Assembly (NCBI GenBank): GCA_902784585.1
Contig: CACZVM010000004.1
Location: 1-64,000, forward strand
From: an uncultured Bacteroidales bacterium
GTDB taxonomy: Bacteria > Bacteroidota > Bacteroidia > Bacteroidales > Paludibacteraceae
Reading direction: 5' to 3'
Length of the DNA: 64,000 bases
Below the pieces are notes generated by a model. The model made no database searches. It worked only from the letters and a program-made list of their open reading frames with translations, and was not told the DNA's origin. Shown piece by piece: positions 25,136 to 34,422 of the stretch; position 1 is the first letter of the stretch, and every line of letters begins with the position of its first letter. A program made the position numbers and the translations under genes.

Positions 25136-26449
25136 ATGAAACAATCGTTAGATCAAAGTGCAAATAAGCACTACCTTTTCACAAGCGAATCGGTGTCGGA
25201 AGGACACCCGGACAAGGTGAGCGATCAGATCTCTGACGCCATCCTGGACAATATGTTGGCACAAGACCCGCAGGCCCACGTGGCCTGCGAGACTATGTGT
25301 ACCACCGGACAAGTGGTGATAGCTGGCGAAGTGACCTGCCGGGGATGGGTGGACGTACAGCAGATAGCACGTAAGACTATCGCCGAAATAGGCTACACCA
25401 AGGCAGAGTATAAATTTGAAGCGGAGAGTTGTGGCATACTGACCGCACTCCACGCACAGAGCCAGGACATCAACATGGGCGTGAGTCGTGCTACAGAGGA
25501 CGAACAGGGCGCCGGTGACCAAGGAATGATGTTCGGCTACGCCACCGACGAGACCGATAACTACATGCCGCTGACGCTGGACCTGGCCCACACTCTGGTC
25601 TATACGCTGGCACGTATTCGCAAAGAAGGCAAGCAGATGACGTATCTGCGGCCGGACAGCAAGAGTCAGGTGACAATCGAATATGATGAGTACAACAAAC
25701 CTGTGCGCATCGACACCATCGTGCTCTCGACACAACATGACGAAAATGTACAAAGTGACAAAGGACAATGTACAAAGGTAACACCGGAGCTGATCAAGCA
25801 AGATGTGATTGACATCCTCCTGCCCCGCGTGGCAACGCGTGACTCGCGCTACAGCCACCTGCTGCATGAATTTCTGAAAGACCCGCAGGCTAAGCTGCTG
25901 GTGAACCCAACCGGCAACTTCGTCATCGGAGGTCCGCACGGCGATACGGGATTGACCGGAAGGAAGATCATCGTAGATACTTACGGCGGTCGCGGTGCGC
26001 ACGGCGGCGGAGCGTTCAGCGGCAAAGACCCATCGAAAGTGGACCGTTCGGCCGCCTATGCTGCCCGCTGGATAGCCAAACATCTGGTGGCCGCAGGCGT
26101 GGCCCACGAGGCGCTGGTGCAAGTGAGTTATGCCATCGGCGTGGCTGAGCCAGTCTCGCTGTATGTCAACACCAACGGTACGGCGATGGTAGGCCTGAGC
26201 GACACAGAGATAGCACAACGCGTAGGCGAACTATTTGACCTGCGTCCGGCTGCTATCATCCGCAGCCTGAAACTGACCCAACCGATGTATCAGGAGACCG
26301 CCAAATACGGTCACGTGGGACGTACCAACGAGGTGGTAGAAAAGACCTTCCTGGACGCTGACGGAAAAGAATATACCCGCAAAGTAGAACTATTCACATG
26401 GGAGAAACTCGATCGATTGGACGAAGTAAAGGCCAAGTTTGGCTTGTAG
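25136..26449 (+). CDS. metK: S-adenosylmethionine synthetase
   Basis: Forms SAM from methionine and ATP. The 437 residues include [53 protein letters not shown] and [23 protein letters not shown], with all the usual motifs. Residues about 203-215 ([16 protein letters not shown]) are encoded by a heptad array and replace the normal charged loop after STQHDE. The 3' end overlaps lspA by 52 nt. Confidence 0.97.
   Translation: MKQSLDQSANKHYLFTSESVSEGHPDKVSDQISDAILDNMLAQDPQAHVACETMCTTGQVVIAGEVTCRGWVDVQQIARKTIAEIGYTKAEYKFEAESCGILTALHAQSQDINMGVSRATEDEQGAGDQGMMFGYATDETDNYMPLTLDLAHTLVYTLARIRKEGKQMTYLRPDSKSQVTIEYDEYNKPVRIDTIVLSTQHDENVQSDKGQCTKVTPELIKQDVIDILLPRVATRDSRYSHLLHEFLKDPQAKLLVNPTGNFVIGGPHGDTGLTGRKIIVDTYGGRGAHGGGAFSGKDPSKVDRSAAYAARWIAKHLVAAGVAHEALVQVSYAIGVAEPVSLYVNTNGTAMVGLSDTEIAQRVGELFDLRPAAIIRSLKLTQPMYQETAKYGHVGRTNEVVEKTFLDADGKEYTRKVELFTWEKLDRLDEVKAKFGL
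25745..25779 (+). repeat. Heptad array inside metK
   Basis: Five units (aatgtac, aaagtga, caaagga, caatgta, caaaggt). The last 23 bases (25757-25779) are identical to 54536-54558 inside the second UDP-sugar dehydrogenase gene, but are read there in another frame. Confidence 0.8.
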
Positions 26450-26970
26450 TCTTGATCGTGCTGCTGGCCGTGACGGCCGATCAGGCACTCAAACTCTATA
26501 TTGCCACTCATTTTGCATTAGGCGAGAGCCACGAGATATGCTCGTGGTTCTGGCTCTGCTATATAGAGAACAACGGCATGGCCTTCGGCATCGAATGGTT
26601 CAGCAAGTTGGCACTAACGCTGTTTCGTCTGCTGGCTGTAGGACTGCTAGGATGGTATATCCATCTGCTGATCCACCGCGACCATGCCCGCACGGGTTAC
26701 ATCGCCACCATCGCCTTCATCATCGCAGGTGCACTGGGAAATATCATCGATTGCGTCGCCTACGGCAAGCTCTTCGGCTACGCCGGCTGGCTCTACGGAC
26801 GCGTGGTGGACATGTTCTACTTCCCGCTGATCCACAACAGCGCCGGCGAAGTGATCTTCTTCAGACCGGTGTTCAACCTAGCCGACAGTTGTATCACCTG
26901 CGCCGTGATAATGATCCTACTGTTCTATCTAAAAGATCTCAATCAGACACTGGAGAAAGGTGAAAAGTGA
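26398..26970 (+). CDS. lspA: Lipoprotein signal peptidase LspA
   Basis: Aspartyl peptidase that removes prolipoprotein signal peptides. The 190 residues and four helices carry the NNGMAFG motif, [10 protein letters not shown] with catalytic Asp118, and FNLADS with Asp163. The Arg often found after the first Asp is Cys here. The ATG at 26398 lies inside metK (52-nt overlap); homologous N-terminal sequence ([14 protein letters not shown]) begins within the overlap, so the overlap is probably real. The last codons and the stop are part of a heptad array. Confidence 0.93.
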   Translation: MGETRSIGRSKGQVWLVVLIVLLAVTADQALKLYIATHFALGESHEICSWFWLCYIENNGMAFGIEWFSKLALTLFRLLAVGLLGWYIHLLIHRDHARTGYIATIAFIIAGALGNIIDCVAYGKLFGYAGWLYGRVVDMFYFPLIHNSAGEVIFFRPVFNLADSCITCAVIMILLFYLKDLNQTLEKGEK

Positions 26971-26994
26971 AAGATGAAAGATGAAGGGTGAAAG
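26953..26994. repeat. Heptad array at the lspA / DUF4296 junction
   Basis: Six units (gagaaag, gtgaaaa, gtgaaag, atgaaag, atgaagg, gtgaaag). The array contains the lspA stop (TGA 26968-26970) and the ATG of the next gene (26981-26983). Confidence 0.8.
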
Positions 26995-27505
26995 GTACAT
27001 ATTCATCTGTGTTGTGTATGCCGTACTCTGTATACTGGCTTGCGGTTGCCGTCCGCGCGGAGTGCTTAGTTCGCGACAGATGCGGCGTGTGATGATCGAC
27101 CTGCATAAGACCGATGCGCTGCTGCAGGTATGCGGATTGCACACGGAACATGACTCAATAGAAGATGCCGCCTATGCGTCGGTGCTCGAGCGGCATGGTA
27201 TCACCCAAGCACAATTTGATTCCTCGCTGGTCTGGTATACCAACCATCCACAACTGTTTGACAAGATATATCCGAAGGTGTTGGCGGCATTGAACGACGA
27301 GAACCAAGCCTTCAGTCAGGCGCACGCAGACGAACTGGAAGTGCCGGCTATAGCGGAAGAGAACGCAGCTGCCATGCCGCTAAGTGACGACCAAGCCAAG
27401 GAAGCCATCGACCGCCTGCTATGGGTGAACCGCCACGGGCTACCCTCCTTATGGAACGAACGGCCGGCCTCTTCGCCAACCGTACGTATTCCCTACTCGC
27501 TTTAA
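26981..27505 (+). CDS. DUF4296 family lipoprotein
   Basis: The protein has 174 residues with a lipoprotein signal (YIFICVVYAVLCILACGC). The mature part contains MRRVMIDLHKTDALLQV and SVLERHGITQAQFDSSLVWYTNHPQLFDKIYPKVL, the DUF4296 pattern common in Bacteroidota next to lspA. Its function is unknown. The start codon is supplied by the heptad array. Its last codon overlaps the end of the convergent holA by 4 nt. Confidence 0.82.
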   Translation: MKGERYIFICVVYAVLCILACGCRPRGVLSSRQMRRVMIDLHKTDALLQVCGLHTEHDSIEDAAYASVLERHGITQAQFDSSLVWYTNHPQLFDKIYPKVLAALNDENQAFSQAHADELEVPAIAEENAAAMPLSDDQAKEAIDRLLWVNRHGLPSLWNERPASSPTVRIPYSL

Positions 27506-28542
27506 TGCATGATCTTATAGATCAGTTCCTTCCATAGATCCGCATCTTTGGCGGACGGGTTGTCTATACCCTTGAGTCGCGCATCTATCTCACGCAGATA
27601 ACCCAGGATACGGAAGGTCTTACCAGCCGGATAGCGACGGGCCGCATCGGTGTAATCGCGGACAAAGAACGGATTGATTCCCAACTCACGCGCCACCGTG
27701 TCTTTGCTCTTGTCGGGCATATACTCGTACATGAGCAGATTGGAGAAGAAAGTGAAGAGAGGACTTAGTTCGCGCACCATCGGATGATCTTTGCTGCTCG
27801 CGAAATACTGAGTGATACGATTCGCCTTGACCACATCGCCACGGATGAGGGCAGACTGCAATTCCATAATATTATAATCCTTGGAGATACCAATATTACG
27901 CTCCACGATGGCCGCATCGATGGTTGTCACGCCGTCCGGACGACCGTCGGTGAGTTTCTGCAACGCTCCGACTATAGCCGACAGGTCGGTGCCCAGATGA
28001 TCGGCCAAGAGCGGTGCGATGCGCGGATCGATGCGGACCTGATCGGACTCAGCCAGTTGCTGATTCCTCTCCTGGATATAACCGACGATCCATTTCTCTA
28101 CCTGATAGTCGCGCAACTTATCGCTCTGGAGCCAGACGTACTGCTTATGTTCGGAGAGCCGCTTCCATACCGCCTGACGCTTGTCAGGTTTGCCGTTGTA
28201 GCAGATGACGAGCACCGTCTGCGGCATAGGATTGTCCACATAAGCGGCCAATGCATCCCACTTCTTGACAGCCTGCGCTTCGCGAACGATGACCACCTTG
28301 CGACCACCCATCATGGCAAAGCCACGTGCCGCGCCGATGACCGGCGCAATGTCTGCCCCGGATATGTCACGCCCATAGAGCACCTGCTGGTCGAACTCAC
28401 GCGCCATTTCGTCCAAGGCATGATTGGCAATAAAGTCGCACACCTGGTCGGAGAAATACGGTTCCTCACCACACAATATATAAATAGGCGCGTACGTGCC
28501 CTCGCGCAACGCGCGCATGATATCCTCAAATTTCTGTATCAT
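27502..28542 (-). CDS. holA: DNA polymerase III delta subunit
   Basis: Clamp-loader subunit that opens the beta clamp. The 346 residues begin with IMRALREGTYAPIYILCGEEPYFSDQVCDFI and continue with VVIVREAQ and the AAA+ collar region NIGISKDYNIMELQSALIRGD, as in HolA. It is the last gene of the long minus-strand run and overlaps the preceding membrane-protein gene by 17 nt. Placement behind glycan genes is unusual and probably reflects read-through, not function. Confidence 0.9.
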   Translation of the reverse strand: MIQKFEDIMRALREGTYAPIYILCGEEPYFSDQVCDFIANHALDEMAREFDQQVLYGRDISGADIAPVIGAARGFAMMGGRKVVIVREAQAVKKWDALAAYVDNPMPQTVLVICYNGKPDKRQAVWKRLSEHKQYVWLQSDKLRDYQVEKWIVGYIQERNQQLAESDQVRIDPRIAPLLADHLGTDLSAIVGALQKLTDGRPDGVTTIDAAIVERNIGISKDYNIMELQSALIRGDVVKANRITQYFASSKDHPMVRELSPLFTFFSNLLMYEYMPDKSKDTVARELGINPFFVRDYTDAARRYPAGKTFRILGYLREIDARLKGIDNPSAKDADLWKELIYKIMH

Positions 28543-30004
28543 CGTCAGGAATATATATCATATATTTGTATTTGCTGCGATCAAGAGGCCGATAGCCCTC
28601 GTCAAGCAGCATCTTCTCCAGCGCACTCTCCTTGTCCACATAGACAGGTTTGGTCTTGAACTGCGGCGAGAAGGTGCATATCACTACAGGTCGCTCGGCA
28701 ACAATGATCGGCCGGTACTTAGCCGTATATACCGAATCGAAAATATTCGACCAGAACTCGTTGAAGCGTGCAGCCTCACAGCCCGTCACGGCCCGCACGA
28801 GGTGCATGTCCTGACCGAGCGCAAGGACCGGCGCTGCCAAGCTGTCGCAATCGGTTTGGTACTGGCGGAGCACCGCCTCTTCCGCCGGACGGATAGCGAG
28901 GTGGCGGTAAGGCGTGACCTGAGAGAACGTAGTGGCTTCGGTCAAATTGCACTTACCGATACTGTTCTGACTCATTCGTAATGCAACGACGATGCTCAGC
29001 ACCGCCAGTGCGCACCATAGATAGCGCCTACCCTCTTCGGCAAAACACGTAGCTGCCACCGGAAGCAGGCAGAGCACGGCAGGAAAGAGTTTGAGCCAGC
29101 CAGTATCCGTGCCCAGCGTGGCGACCGAGAGCAGCGCGACACCTATATAGAGCAGACGCTGCTTGGTGGCCAGAGCCGTCACGAGACATAAGGCCGAGAG
29201 CAGATAGGTCATGTCGATATTATACCACTGGGTAGGCTTCATCGTCTGGGAGACAAAGAGTGCAAGCACGAGTCCCGCCACAAGGCCGCTATGCACAGGC
29301 CGGTTGTTAGCCAACTTATAGCCGGCGAGCACACCGAGAGCAAGCAGACTGTAGCCCAGCAGTCGACCGGAGTTATCCCATAGGAGCGAGAGCATCTTCG
29401 TCAATTGGTGGCTGTTCATCGCTGCATCTGCCGCCGCCGGCGTGATAAAGAATGCGCCTAAGAGGTATACAACACCCACTGTGAGTGCCACGACGGGTAT
29501 ATTCCAGAGGTTCTTCTTTCTCCAAAGGGGAATCAACAAAAGCAAGACGAGTATATTCGGCAGTCGAGCTGCAATAGCCAGGCCAGCCACAACAGGTGAG
29601 TGCGTGACCCAAAGGAGCGACAGCAAGAGCACAGAGAGCGTGCCCGGACTGAACTCCTGGAAGGCGCCGTAGCCCATGAGCAGGAATGCAAGTGCCAGCC
29701 AGTGGAGGTTGTCGCGTCGTTGGTCCGGGCGCAACAGATAGCAGTACGGCAGGGCGATAGCCAGCGTAGTGCAGAGCCATCCGGCGAGCCGTAGCCAGAG
29801 CAGTTGAGCACCGCATAGACGTACGATAGTGCCACCCATGAGCAGAGTACCCACGGCCATCCAACCACCCTCCAGCGTCTCGTATTTGTACAACCAATAA
29901 AGCGGATCCTGGTGGTTGCCAAACCCTGCGAACACAAACCAAAGCGTCCAGACGAGTGACGCCAGGAGCAGGATTACCGATAATATGTAGCGATAGCTTC
30001 GCAT
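28526..30004 (-). CDS. Polytopic membrane protein, GT-C glycosyltransferase-like
   Basis: The protein has 492 residues with about ten or more predicted helices. An acidic/aromatic segment after the first helix (FGNHQDPLYWLYKYET) stands where GT-C enzymes keep their catalytic loop, and a soluble C-terminal portion of about 120 residues follows. I do not recognise a named family. By context (flippase pair, UndP glycosyltransferase, aminotransferase) it could transfer an undecaprenyl-linked sugar on the periplasmic side. It overlaps wecE by 31 nt and holA by 17 nt. Confidence 0.6.
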   Translation of the reverse strand: MRSYRYILSVILLLASLVWTLWFVFAGFGNHQDPLYWLYKYETLEGGWMAVGTLLMGGTIVRLCGAQLLWLRLAGWLCTTLAIALPYCYLLRPDQRRDNLHWLALAFLLMGYGAFQEFSPGTLSVLLLSLLWVTHSPVVAGLAIAARLPNILVLLLLIPLWRKKNLWNIPVVALTVGVVYLLGAFFITPAAADAAMNSHQLTKMLSLLWDNSGRLLGYSLLALGVLAGYKLANNRPVHSGLVAGLVLALFVSQTMKPTQWYNIDMTYLLSALCLVTALATKQRLLYIGVALLSVATLGTDTGWLKLFPAVLCLLPVAATCFAEEGRRYLWCALAVLSIVVALRMSQNSIGKCNLTEATTFSQVTPYRHLAIRPAEEAVLRQYQTDCDSLAAPVLALGQDMHLVRAVTGCEAARFNEFWSNIFDSVYTAKYRPIIVAERPVVICTFSPQFKTKPVYVDKESALEKMLLDEGYRPLDRSKYKYMIYIPDDDTEI

Positions 30005-31125
30005 ATATGATCTACTTGCTCAAGCGACAAGTCGTAGTAAAGCGGCAGACGTACCAGGCAGTCCGCATAGCGATCGCACTCAGGCAGAGCGCGGCCGTCG
30101 TGACGCGTGTGGTAATAGGGGCTGCTATGCAGACTCAGATAATGGAATACGGCCTGCGCCCCCTGCTCACGCAGATGGGCTATCAGTCCCGTTCGTGCCT
30201 CCAAGTTCGGCAACACGAGATAAAACATATGCGCGTTATTGGTGGCATAGTCAGGAATATCCGGCAGAGAGAAGAGTCCCTTGGCGGCCAGAGGCTGCAG
30301 GCGTTCCCAATAACGCTGCCAGAGCGCTTTTCGCTTGGATTGTATATCCTCTATGTTCTCCAGTTGAGCCCATAGGAAAGCCGCATTCACCTCACTAGGC
30401 AAGAAACTCGAGCCCTTGTCCACCCATCCGTACTTGTTCACTTCGCCGCGGAAGAACTCAGCGCGGTTGGTGCCTTTCTCCCAAAGAATCTCAGCGCGAC
30501 GCACGAACCGCTCGTCGTTAACGACCAGCAGACCACCCTCACCGCCGGCGGTGATATTCTTCGTCTCATGGAAAGAGAAAGCCGCGAGGTGGCTAATACC
30601 ACCTAATGGTGACTGGTGATTGGTGATTGGTGATTGATAATAACTATCTATCGCCTGCGCTGCATCCTCCACCACCAACAGATTGTGTTTCTTCGCCACA
30701 GCCATGATGGCATCCATATTACAAGCCACGCCGGCATAATGGACGGGGACGATGACCCGTGTACGCGGAGTGACGAGCGACTCCAGCGTGTCTGCATCGA
30801 TATTCGGATTGCGCTGCATCGAATCGGCAAACACCACCTTAGCTCCTTCACGCAGGAATGCGAGAGCCGTACTGACGAAGGTATAGCTAGGGATGATGAC
30901 TTCATCATCCGGCTGCAGATCGCACAGCATCGCGCACATCTCCAGTGCATCGGTGCCGCTGGTGGTCAGCAAAGTCTTACGGAAACCGTAACGCTCCTGG
31001 AACCACTGCTGGCAACGCTTGGTGAACTTACCGTTGCCCGACAACTTGCATTCATAGACAGCCTCATACATATAGTGGGCTTCCTTACCCGTCAGATGAG
31101 GTTTGTTAAAGGGAATCTGTATCAT
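29974..31125 (-). CDS. wecE: WecE-type sugar aminotransferase (DegT/DnrJ/EryC1 family)
   Basis: PLP-dependent amination of a 4-keto-6-deoxy sugar nucleotide. The 383 residues begin MIQIPFNKPHLTGKE, and TSGTDALEMCAM, PSYTFVSTA, VVEDAAQ and FSFHETKNITAGGEGG (PLP lysine Lys189) match WecE closely. The open frame continues upstream to 31362 but crosses the next gene, so the ATG at 31125 with a 4-nt overlap is chosen. Residues 163-173 (YQSPITNHQSP) are encoded by a heptad array replacing the short loop found in E. coli WecE. Confidence 0.9.
   Translation of the reverse strand: MIQIPFNKPHLTGKEAHYMYEAVYECKLSGNGKFTKRCQQWFQERYGFRKTLLTTSGTDALEMCAMLCDLQPDDEVIIPSYTFVSTALAFLREGAKVVFADSMQRNPNIDADTLESLVTPRTRVIVPVHYAGVACNMDAIMAVAKKHNLLVVEDAAQAIDSYYQSPITNHQSPLGGISHLAAFSFHETKNITAGGEGGLLVVNDERFVRRAEILWEKGTNRAEFFRGEVNKYGWVDKGSSFLPSEVNAAFLWAQLENIEDIQSKRKALWQRYWERLQPLAAKGLFSLPDIPDYATNNAHMFYLVLPNLEARTGLIAHLREQGAQAVFHYLSLHSSPYYHTRHDGRALPECDRYADCLVRLPLYYDLSLEQVDHICEAIATYYR
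30607..30641 (-). repeat. Heptad array inside wecE
   Basis: Units tggtgac, tggtgat, tggtgat, tggtgat, tgataat on the plus strand. They are read on the minus strand as residues YQSPITNHQSP without interrupting the frame. Confidence 0.85.
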
Positions 31126-31457
31126 AGGAAAAAGACAATTACTCCGATAATAATAACTACAATTGCGATAGCTTTGCGCCGCGTGATAGGTTCGCGGAAG
31201 ATGAGCCAACTCAAAGCAGGCACAAAGAAATAAGACATCGACTCGATGATGCTCAACTCCTTGAGCAGCAGTCCTTGGTGCAAGCACCATATATTCGCCA
31301 CCATCGAAGCGAACATGATGGCATAGCCACTGATGACCCATGGATTCACATACTGCCGCCACCAGGGCGTGTAACCCTGACGGGCGCCCTGCTTGAGCAA
31401 CATCTGTGCTCCGGCTGCTATCGCCACCACCACGAATGCAATCAGTCCGTAAATCAT
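31122..31457 (-). CDS. EmrE/ArnE-like small membrane protein, subunit A
   Basis: The protein has 111 residues and four helices, starting MIYGLIAFVVVAIAAGAQMLLKQGARQG, with SIIESMSYFFVPALSWLIFREPITRRKAIAIVVIIIGV at the end. This is the SMR/EamA half-transporter pattern. Small proteins of this type act in pairs as undecaprenyl-phosphate-sugar flippases (ArnE/ArnF). It overlaps its partner gene and wecE by 4 nt each. Confidence 0.82.
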   Translation of the reverse strand: MIYGLIAFVVVAIAAGAQMLLKQGARQGYTPWWRQYVNPWVISGYAIMFASMVANIWCLHQGLLLKELSIIESMSYFFVPALSWLIFREPITRRKAIAIVVIIIGVIVFFL

Positions 31458-31792
31458 GCGCGTGCCAAAAGAGTTATTCCCACAATAATGATAATTGAAC
31501 CGATGATATTAGGCCAGGTGATGACCTCGCCGAAGAGCAAGGCCGCTATCAGCATCGTGAAGATAAGCGTAGTGCCCTTGAACATATATGCCGTACTGAG
31601 TTCGATGCGGCGGAGTATCTGTTGCCAGAGCACCGCATAGGCCCCGATGATCGCCACGGCGCCACCGAACCAGAAGAGATATGCCCACGACAACATCGGT
31701 TGCAGCGAAGCCATCTTCGTGCAGATACCTACGCAGGCGTAAAGCATGTTGACTCCCACTAAGGCGATAATATGTTTATAAGACTTCAGCAT
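31454..31792 (-). CDS. EmrE/ArnF-like small membrane protein, subunit B
   Basis: The protein has 112 residues from the ATG at 31792; the open frame extends upstream into the acetyltransferase gene. Four helices are visible, with NMLYACVGICTKMAS, LSTAYMFKGTTLIFTMLIAALLFGE and IIGSIIIIVGITLL, the same half-transporter pattern as its neighbour. The two probably form a heterodimer that flips a lipid-linked sugar. Confidence 0.82.
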   Translation of the reverse strand: MLKSYKHIIALVGVNMLYACVGICTKMASLQPMLSWAYLFWFGGAVAIIGAYAVLWQQILRRIELSTAYMFKGTTLIFTMLIAALLFGEVITWPNIIGSIIIIVGITLLARA

Positions 31793-31799
31793 CCCATTT

Positions 31800-32459
31800 T
31801 TACTTGGCCATTCGCAAGAAACGTGCAGGATTGCCCGCCCAAATCTCACCTTCGTCTATATCATGCTTGAGTACACTACCCATGCCCAGGGTGGAATAGT
31901 CGCCGATGGTGAACCCTTCGTGGATGGTGGCATTAAGGCCGATATGTACGCCCTTGCCTATACGCAAATAACTGCCCACCGCCGCCTGCGCCGCAATATG
32001 GCAGAAATCACCCACCACGTTGTCGTGTCCCATCATCGCACCTGCCATCATCAGACAGCCGCGACCCAAACGGGTGGCCGGCGACATCGACACATTCGGC
32101 ATGATAATACACCCAGGACCCAACTGCACACTCGGAGCCACATAGGCCATCGGATGGACAAACGTCGCCAACCGATCATCCGGTAGATCCAAAGCCTCGA
32201 ACATAGCAATGCGTTCGCGATTGCCGTCGATACGCAAGATCGTGTTGATGAACCAATACCCTTCGTCCAGAAGACGACGGGCATCCTCTACGCGACCGAT
32301 GACGGGGAATAGATCGAGGGTCTTGCCAATGGGTTCACGGTCGTTGAGGAATCCTGCCACCTCCAAGTCGGTGGCACCCATCCGCCGTGCATGTTCGATA
32401 GCCGCAGCCACCACCGTGGCATTGCCTACTCCACCTAATATTGCTACTTTGCGACTCAT
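31800..32459 (-). CDS. NeuD/PglD-type sugar acetyltransferase (left-handed beta helix)
   Basis: The protein has 219 residues. An N-terminal Rossmann-like part begins SRKVAILGGVGNATVVAAAI. Hexapeptide repeats follow (CIIMPNVSMSPATRLGRGCLMMAGAMMGHDNVVGD), then the GNPARF motif. Such enzymes N- or O-acetylate amino sugars from acetyl-CoA. Next to a WecE-type aminotransferase, N-acetylation of the new amino group is likely, but this is inference. Confidence 0.85.
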   Translation of the reverse strand: MSRKVAILGGVGNATVVAAAIEHARRMGATDLEVAGFLNDREPIGKTLDLFPVIGRVEDARRLLDEGYWFINTILRIDGNRERIAMFEALDLPDDRLATFVHPMAYVAPSVQLGPGCIIMPNVSMSPATRLGRGCLMMAGAMMGHDNVVGDFCHIAAQAAVGSYLRIGKGVHIGLNATIHEGFTIGDYSTLGMGSVLKHDIDEGEIWAGNPARFLRMAK

Positions 32460-33385
32460 AATACCTGCTCAATAATAAAGTTAGGACGCTGCTTGGTCTC
32501 AAGGAAGATACGTCCGATATACTCGCCAAGAATACCCAGGAAGGCGAAGTTCAGGCCGAAGAGGAAGAGCATCAGCACCATCATACTGGTCCAACCGGTA
32601 ACCACATTGCCCACCAGCTTGTAAATGACGAGTGCCAGTGCGGCGATCATGCTTCCCACACAGAGCAATGCACCCATATAGGTCACCATCCGGATGGGGA
32701 ACATCGAGAAGGAGAGGATGCGGGCGAAAGTGAGGCTGAGCATCTTACTGAGATTGTATCCGCTCTTGCCGGCAAAACGTGCATCGCGCTTGAGAGGCAC
32801 AGCCACGTACTTATGACCGATGAAATATAGCAGACTGACTGCCGTAGCCGTTCGTTCGGGGAAATTACGCAACTCATCCACCACGCTCTTCCTCATCACA
32901 CGGAAGATACCCAGACGCGGCATTGTATGGATGTCTGTAATGCGGTTGGACACATGCTGGAAGAGCCGCGAGACGGCTATCTTCAACCTGCTATCCTTGC
33001 GTTCTTCCCACTGGGCGATAGCCATCGTAGCCTCACTGTCCGCCAACAGGGCATTAATAAGCGTAGGGATATCTTCAGGACGATCCTGCAGGTCACTATC
33101 CATGAGTACGATCAGTTCTTTGGTAGTAAGCGAAAGACCGGCCGCGATGGCATTCTGTTGTCCGAAGTTGCGGCTCAGGCGTGCAATGCGCAAGTGTTGA
33201 CGCTGCCGGCGTTCGGCCTGCATCAGCGCCCATGACTGATCACGACTACCGTCATCCACAAGGATGATCTCATAGTCGCTAACCAGCGATTCAACCACCG
33301 CTGTCAGTCGCCTGAGTAACTCGGCGATGACCTCCTGGTCGTTATAGATCGGTACGACTACCGACAGACTGTTTGTATATCTCAT
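32456..33385 (-). CDS. GT2 glycosyltransferase of the GtrB/ArnC (polyprenyl-P-sugar synthase) type
   Basis: Transfers a sugar from a nucleotide to undecaprenyl phosphate on the cytoplasmic face. The 309 residues show VVVPIYNDQEVI, IILVDDGSRDQS, LIVLMDSDLQDRPEDI and the family-specific GKSGYNLSKMLSLTFARI, then two C-terminal membrane helices. It overlaps the ATP-grasp gene by 44 nt upstream and the acetyltransferase gene by 4 nt downstream. With the EmrE-like pair it makes the core of an Arn/Gtr-like pathway. Confidence 0.9.
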   Translation of the reverse strand: MRYTNSLSVVVPIYNDQEVIAELLRRLTAVVESLVSDYEIILVDDGSRDQSWALMQAERRQRQHLRIARLSRNFGQQNAIAAGLSLTTKELIVLMDSDLQDRPEDIPTLINALLADSEATMAIAQWEERKDSRLKIAVSRLFQHVSNRITDIHTMPRLGIFRVMRKSVVDELRNFPERTATAVSLLYFIGHKYVAVPLKRDARFAGKSGYNLSKMLSLTFARILSFSMFPIRMVTYMGALLCVGSMIAALALVIYKLVGNVVTGWTSMMVLMLFLFGLNFAFLGILGEYIGRIFLETKQRPNFIIEQVL

Positions 33386-34406
33386 TGTTGCGATAAATTG
33401 TATACCCTTTTCTATCTGCGCTGCAGCTCACATCTGCTGCCGCCTCAAAAACGACACTACTCGAACCCAACTGCTTCACCTCCACCTCAATCGGTTGTCC
33501 CAAGGCCACCTCGATGACGCCACGCAGGAAGTCGTAGCCGGTGCTGAGTTGCACCAAGTGGCTGCCAATGAAGTCTCCGCCCATACGTCCGGCTATCTCC
33601 ATGACGACGATGCGTCCGTCGGCCGTGATCTTATATTCCGAATGACTCGCACCGTTGGTGAGTCCCAGTGCATCCAATGCACGACGGGTAATAGCGAAGA
33701 TACGCGTCTGCATCTGAGCAGGCAGCGACGACGGCTGATGGTGCTCCAGTTCAACAAAATGTGGAGCACCTGTCGTCACCTTATCCGTGATCTGCAATGC
33801 ATGATGGATGCCACCGCAGGAGATCATCTCCACGCTTATCTCACGTCCCTCGATAAACTCTTCCACCATACTCTCCCCTTTGATCGACAGGCGTTCAGCC
33901 TCAGCGATAGCAGGTGCCAGATCTTCCCAGCGAGATATCTTCTGCACACCGAGACTACCACTACGATCGCTGGGTTTGACGATAAGCGGTAGCGTCAGTC
34001 CGTCGGTGTTCAACTGATCGCCCTGCACCATCAGCCGATAGTGCGGACAATCGATGCCTGCTGCCACCAGTGCCTGACGCATGAGGTATTTGTTATTGGC
34101 ACGCACTGCCGCCTCATATCTGTTACCCGCCAGTCCCATCTGTTCGGCCACGTAAGCCACCGTGGGAGCGGATATGTCACTGCCGATGGTGCATACACAA
34201 CTGATCTGCTCTTCGCGGCAGATACAGAGTATCTCCTCTTTCTCGGTAATAGAGACCGGATAGAACCGATCGCATACCTCGCGACATACGGCACCTTCGG
34301 CCCATGCAAAGCAGATGGTACGCAAGCCCATCTGACGGGCTTTCTCCACCAGCGGCAGTTGCAGATAACCGGCTCCTATGATTGCTATCGTTTTCTTATC
34401 ATGCAT
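33342..34406 (-). CDS. ATP-grasp domain protein
   Basis: The protein has 354 residues. The N-terminal pre-ATP-grasp fold starts with KTIAIIGAGYLQLPLVEKA. The grasp domain contains PLIVKPSDRSGSLGVQKI, SMVEEFIEGREISVEMI and VVMEIAGRMGGDFIGSHLV, with the metal-binding Glu and Asn-like positions near the end. Relatives ligate carboxylates to amines, including amino acids to sugars in surface-glycan loci. The actual substrate is unknown. It overlaps the GT2 gene by 44 nt, suggesting tight coupling. Confidence 0.82.
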   Translation of the reverse strand: MHDKKTIAIIGAGYLQLPLVEKARQMGLRTICFAWAEGAVCREVCDRFYPVSITEKEEILCICREEQISCVCTIGSDISAPTVAYVAEQMGLAGNRYEAAVRANNKYLMRQALVAAGIDCPHYRLMVQGDQLNTDGLTLPLIVKPSDRSGSLGVQKISRWEDLAPAIAEAERLSIKGESMVEEFIEGREISVEMISCGGIHHALQITDKVTTGAPHFVELEHHQPSSLPAQMQTRIFAITRRALDALGLTNGASHSEYKITADGRIVVMEIAGRMGGDFIGSHLVQLSTGYDFLRGVIEVALGQPIEVEVKQLGSSSVVFEAAADVSCSADRKGYTIYRNNEIYKQSVGSRTDL

Positions 34407-34422
34407 AGTTCAAACGATTCTT

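Noticed and set aside
27502-27505. Overlap of DUF4296 and holA as a possible fusion or frameshift
   Set aside because: The genes are convergent and both products end normally. It is a plain 4-nt stop overlap.
31126-31362. N-terminal extension of the WecE-type protein
   Set aside because: The extra 79 residues have no homology to the family and overlap the EmrE-like gene. The ATG at 31125 matches the WecE start.
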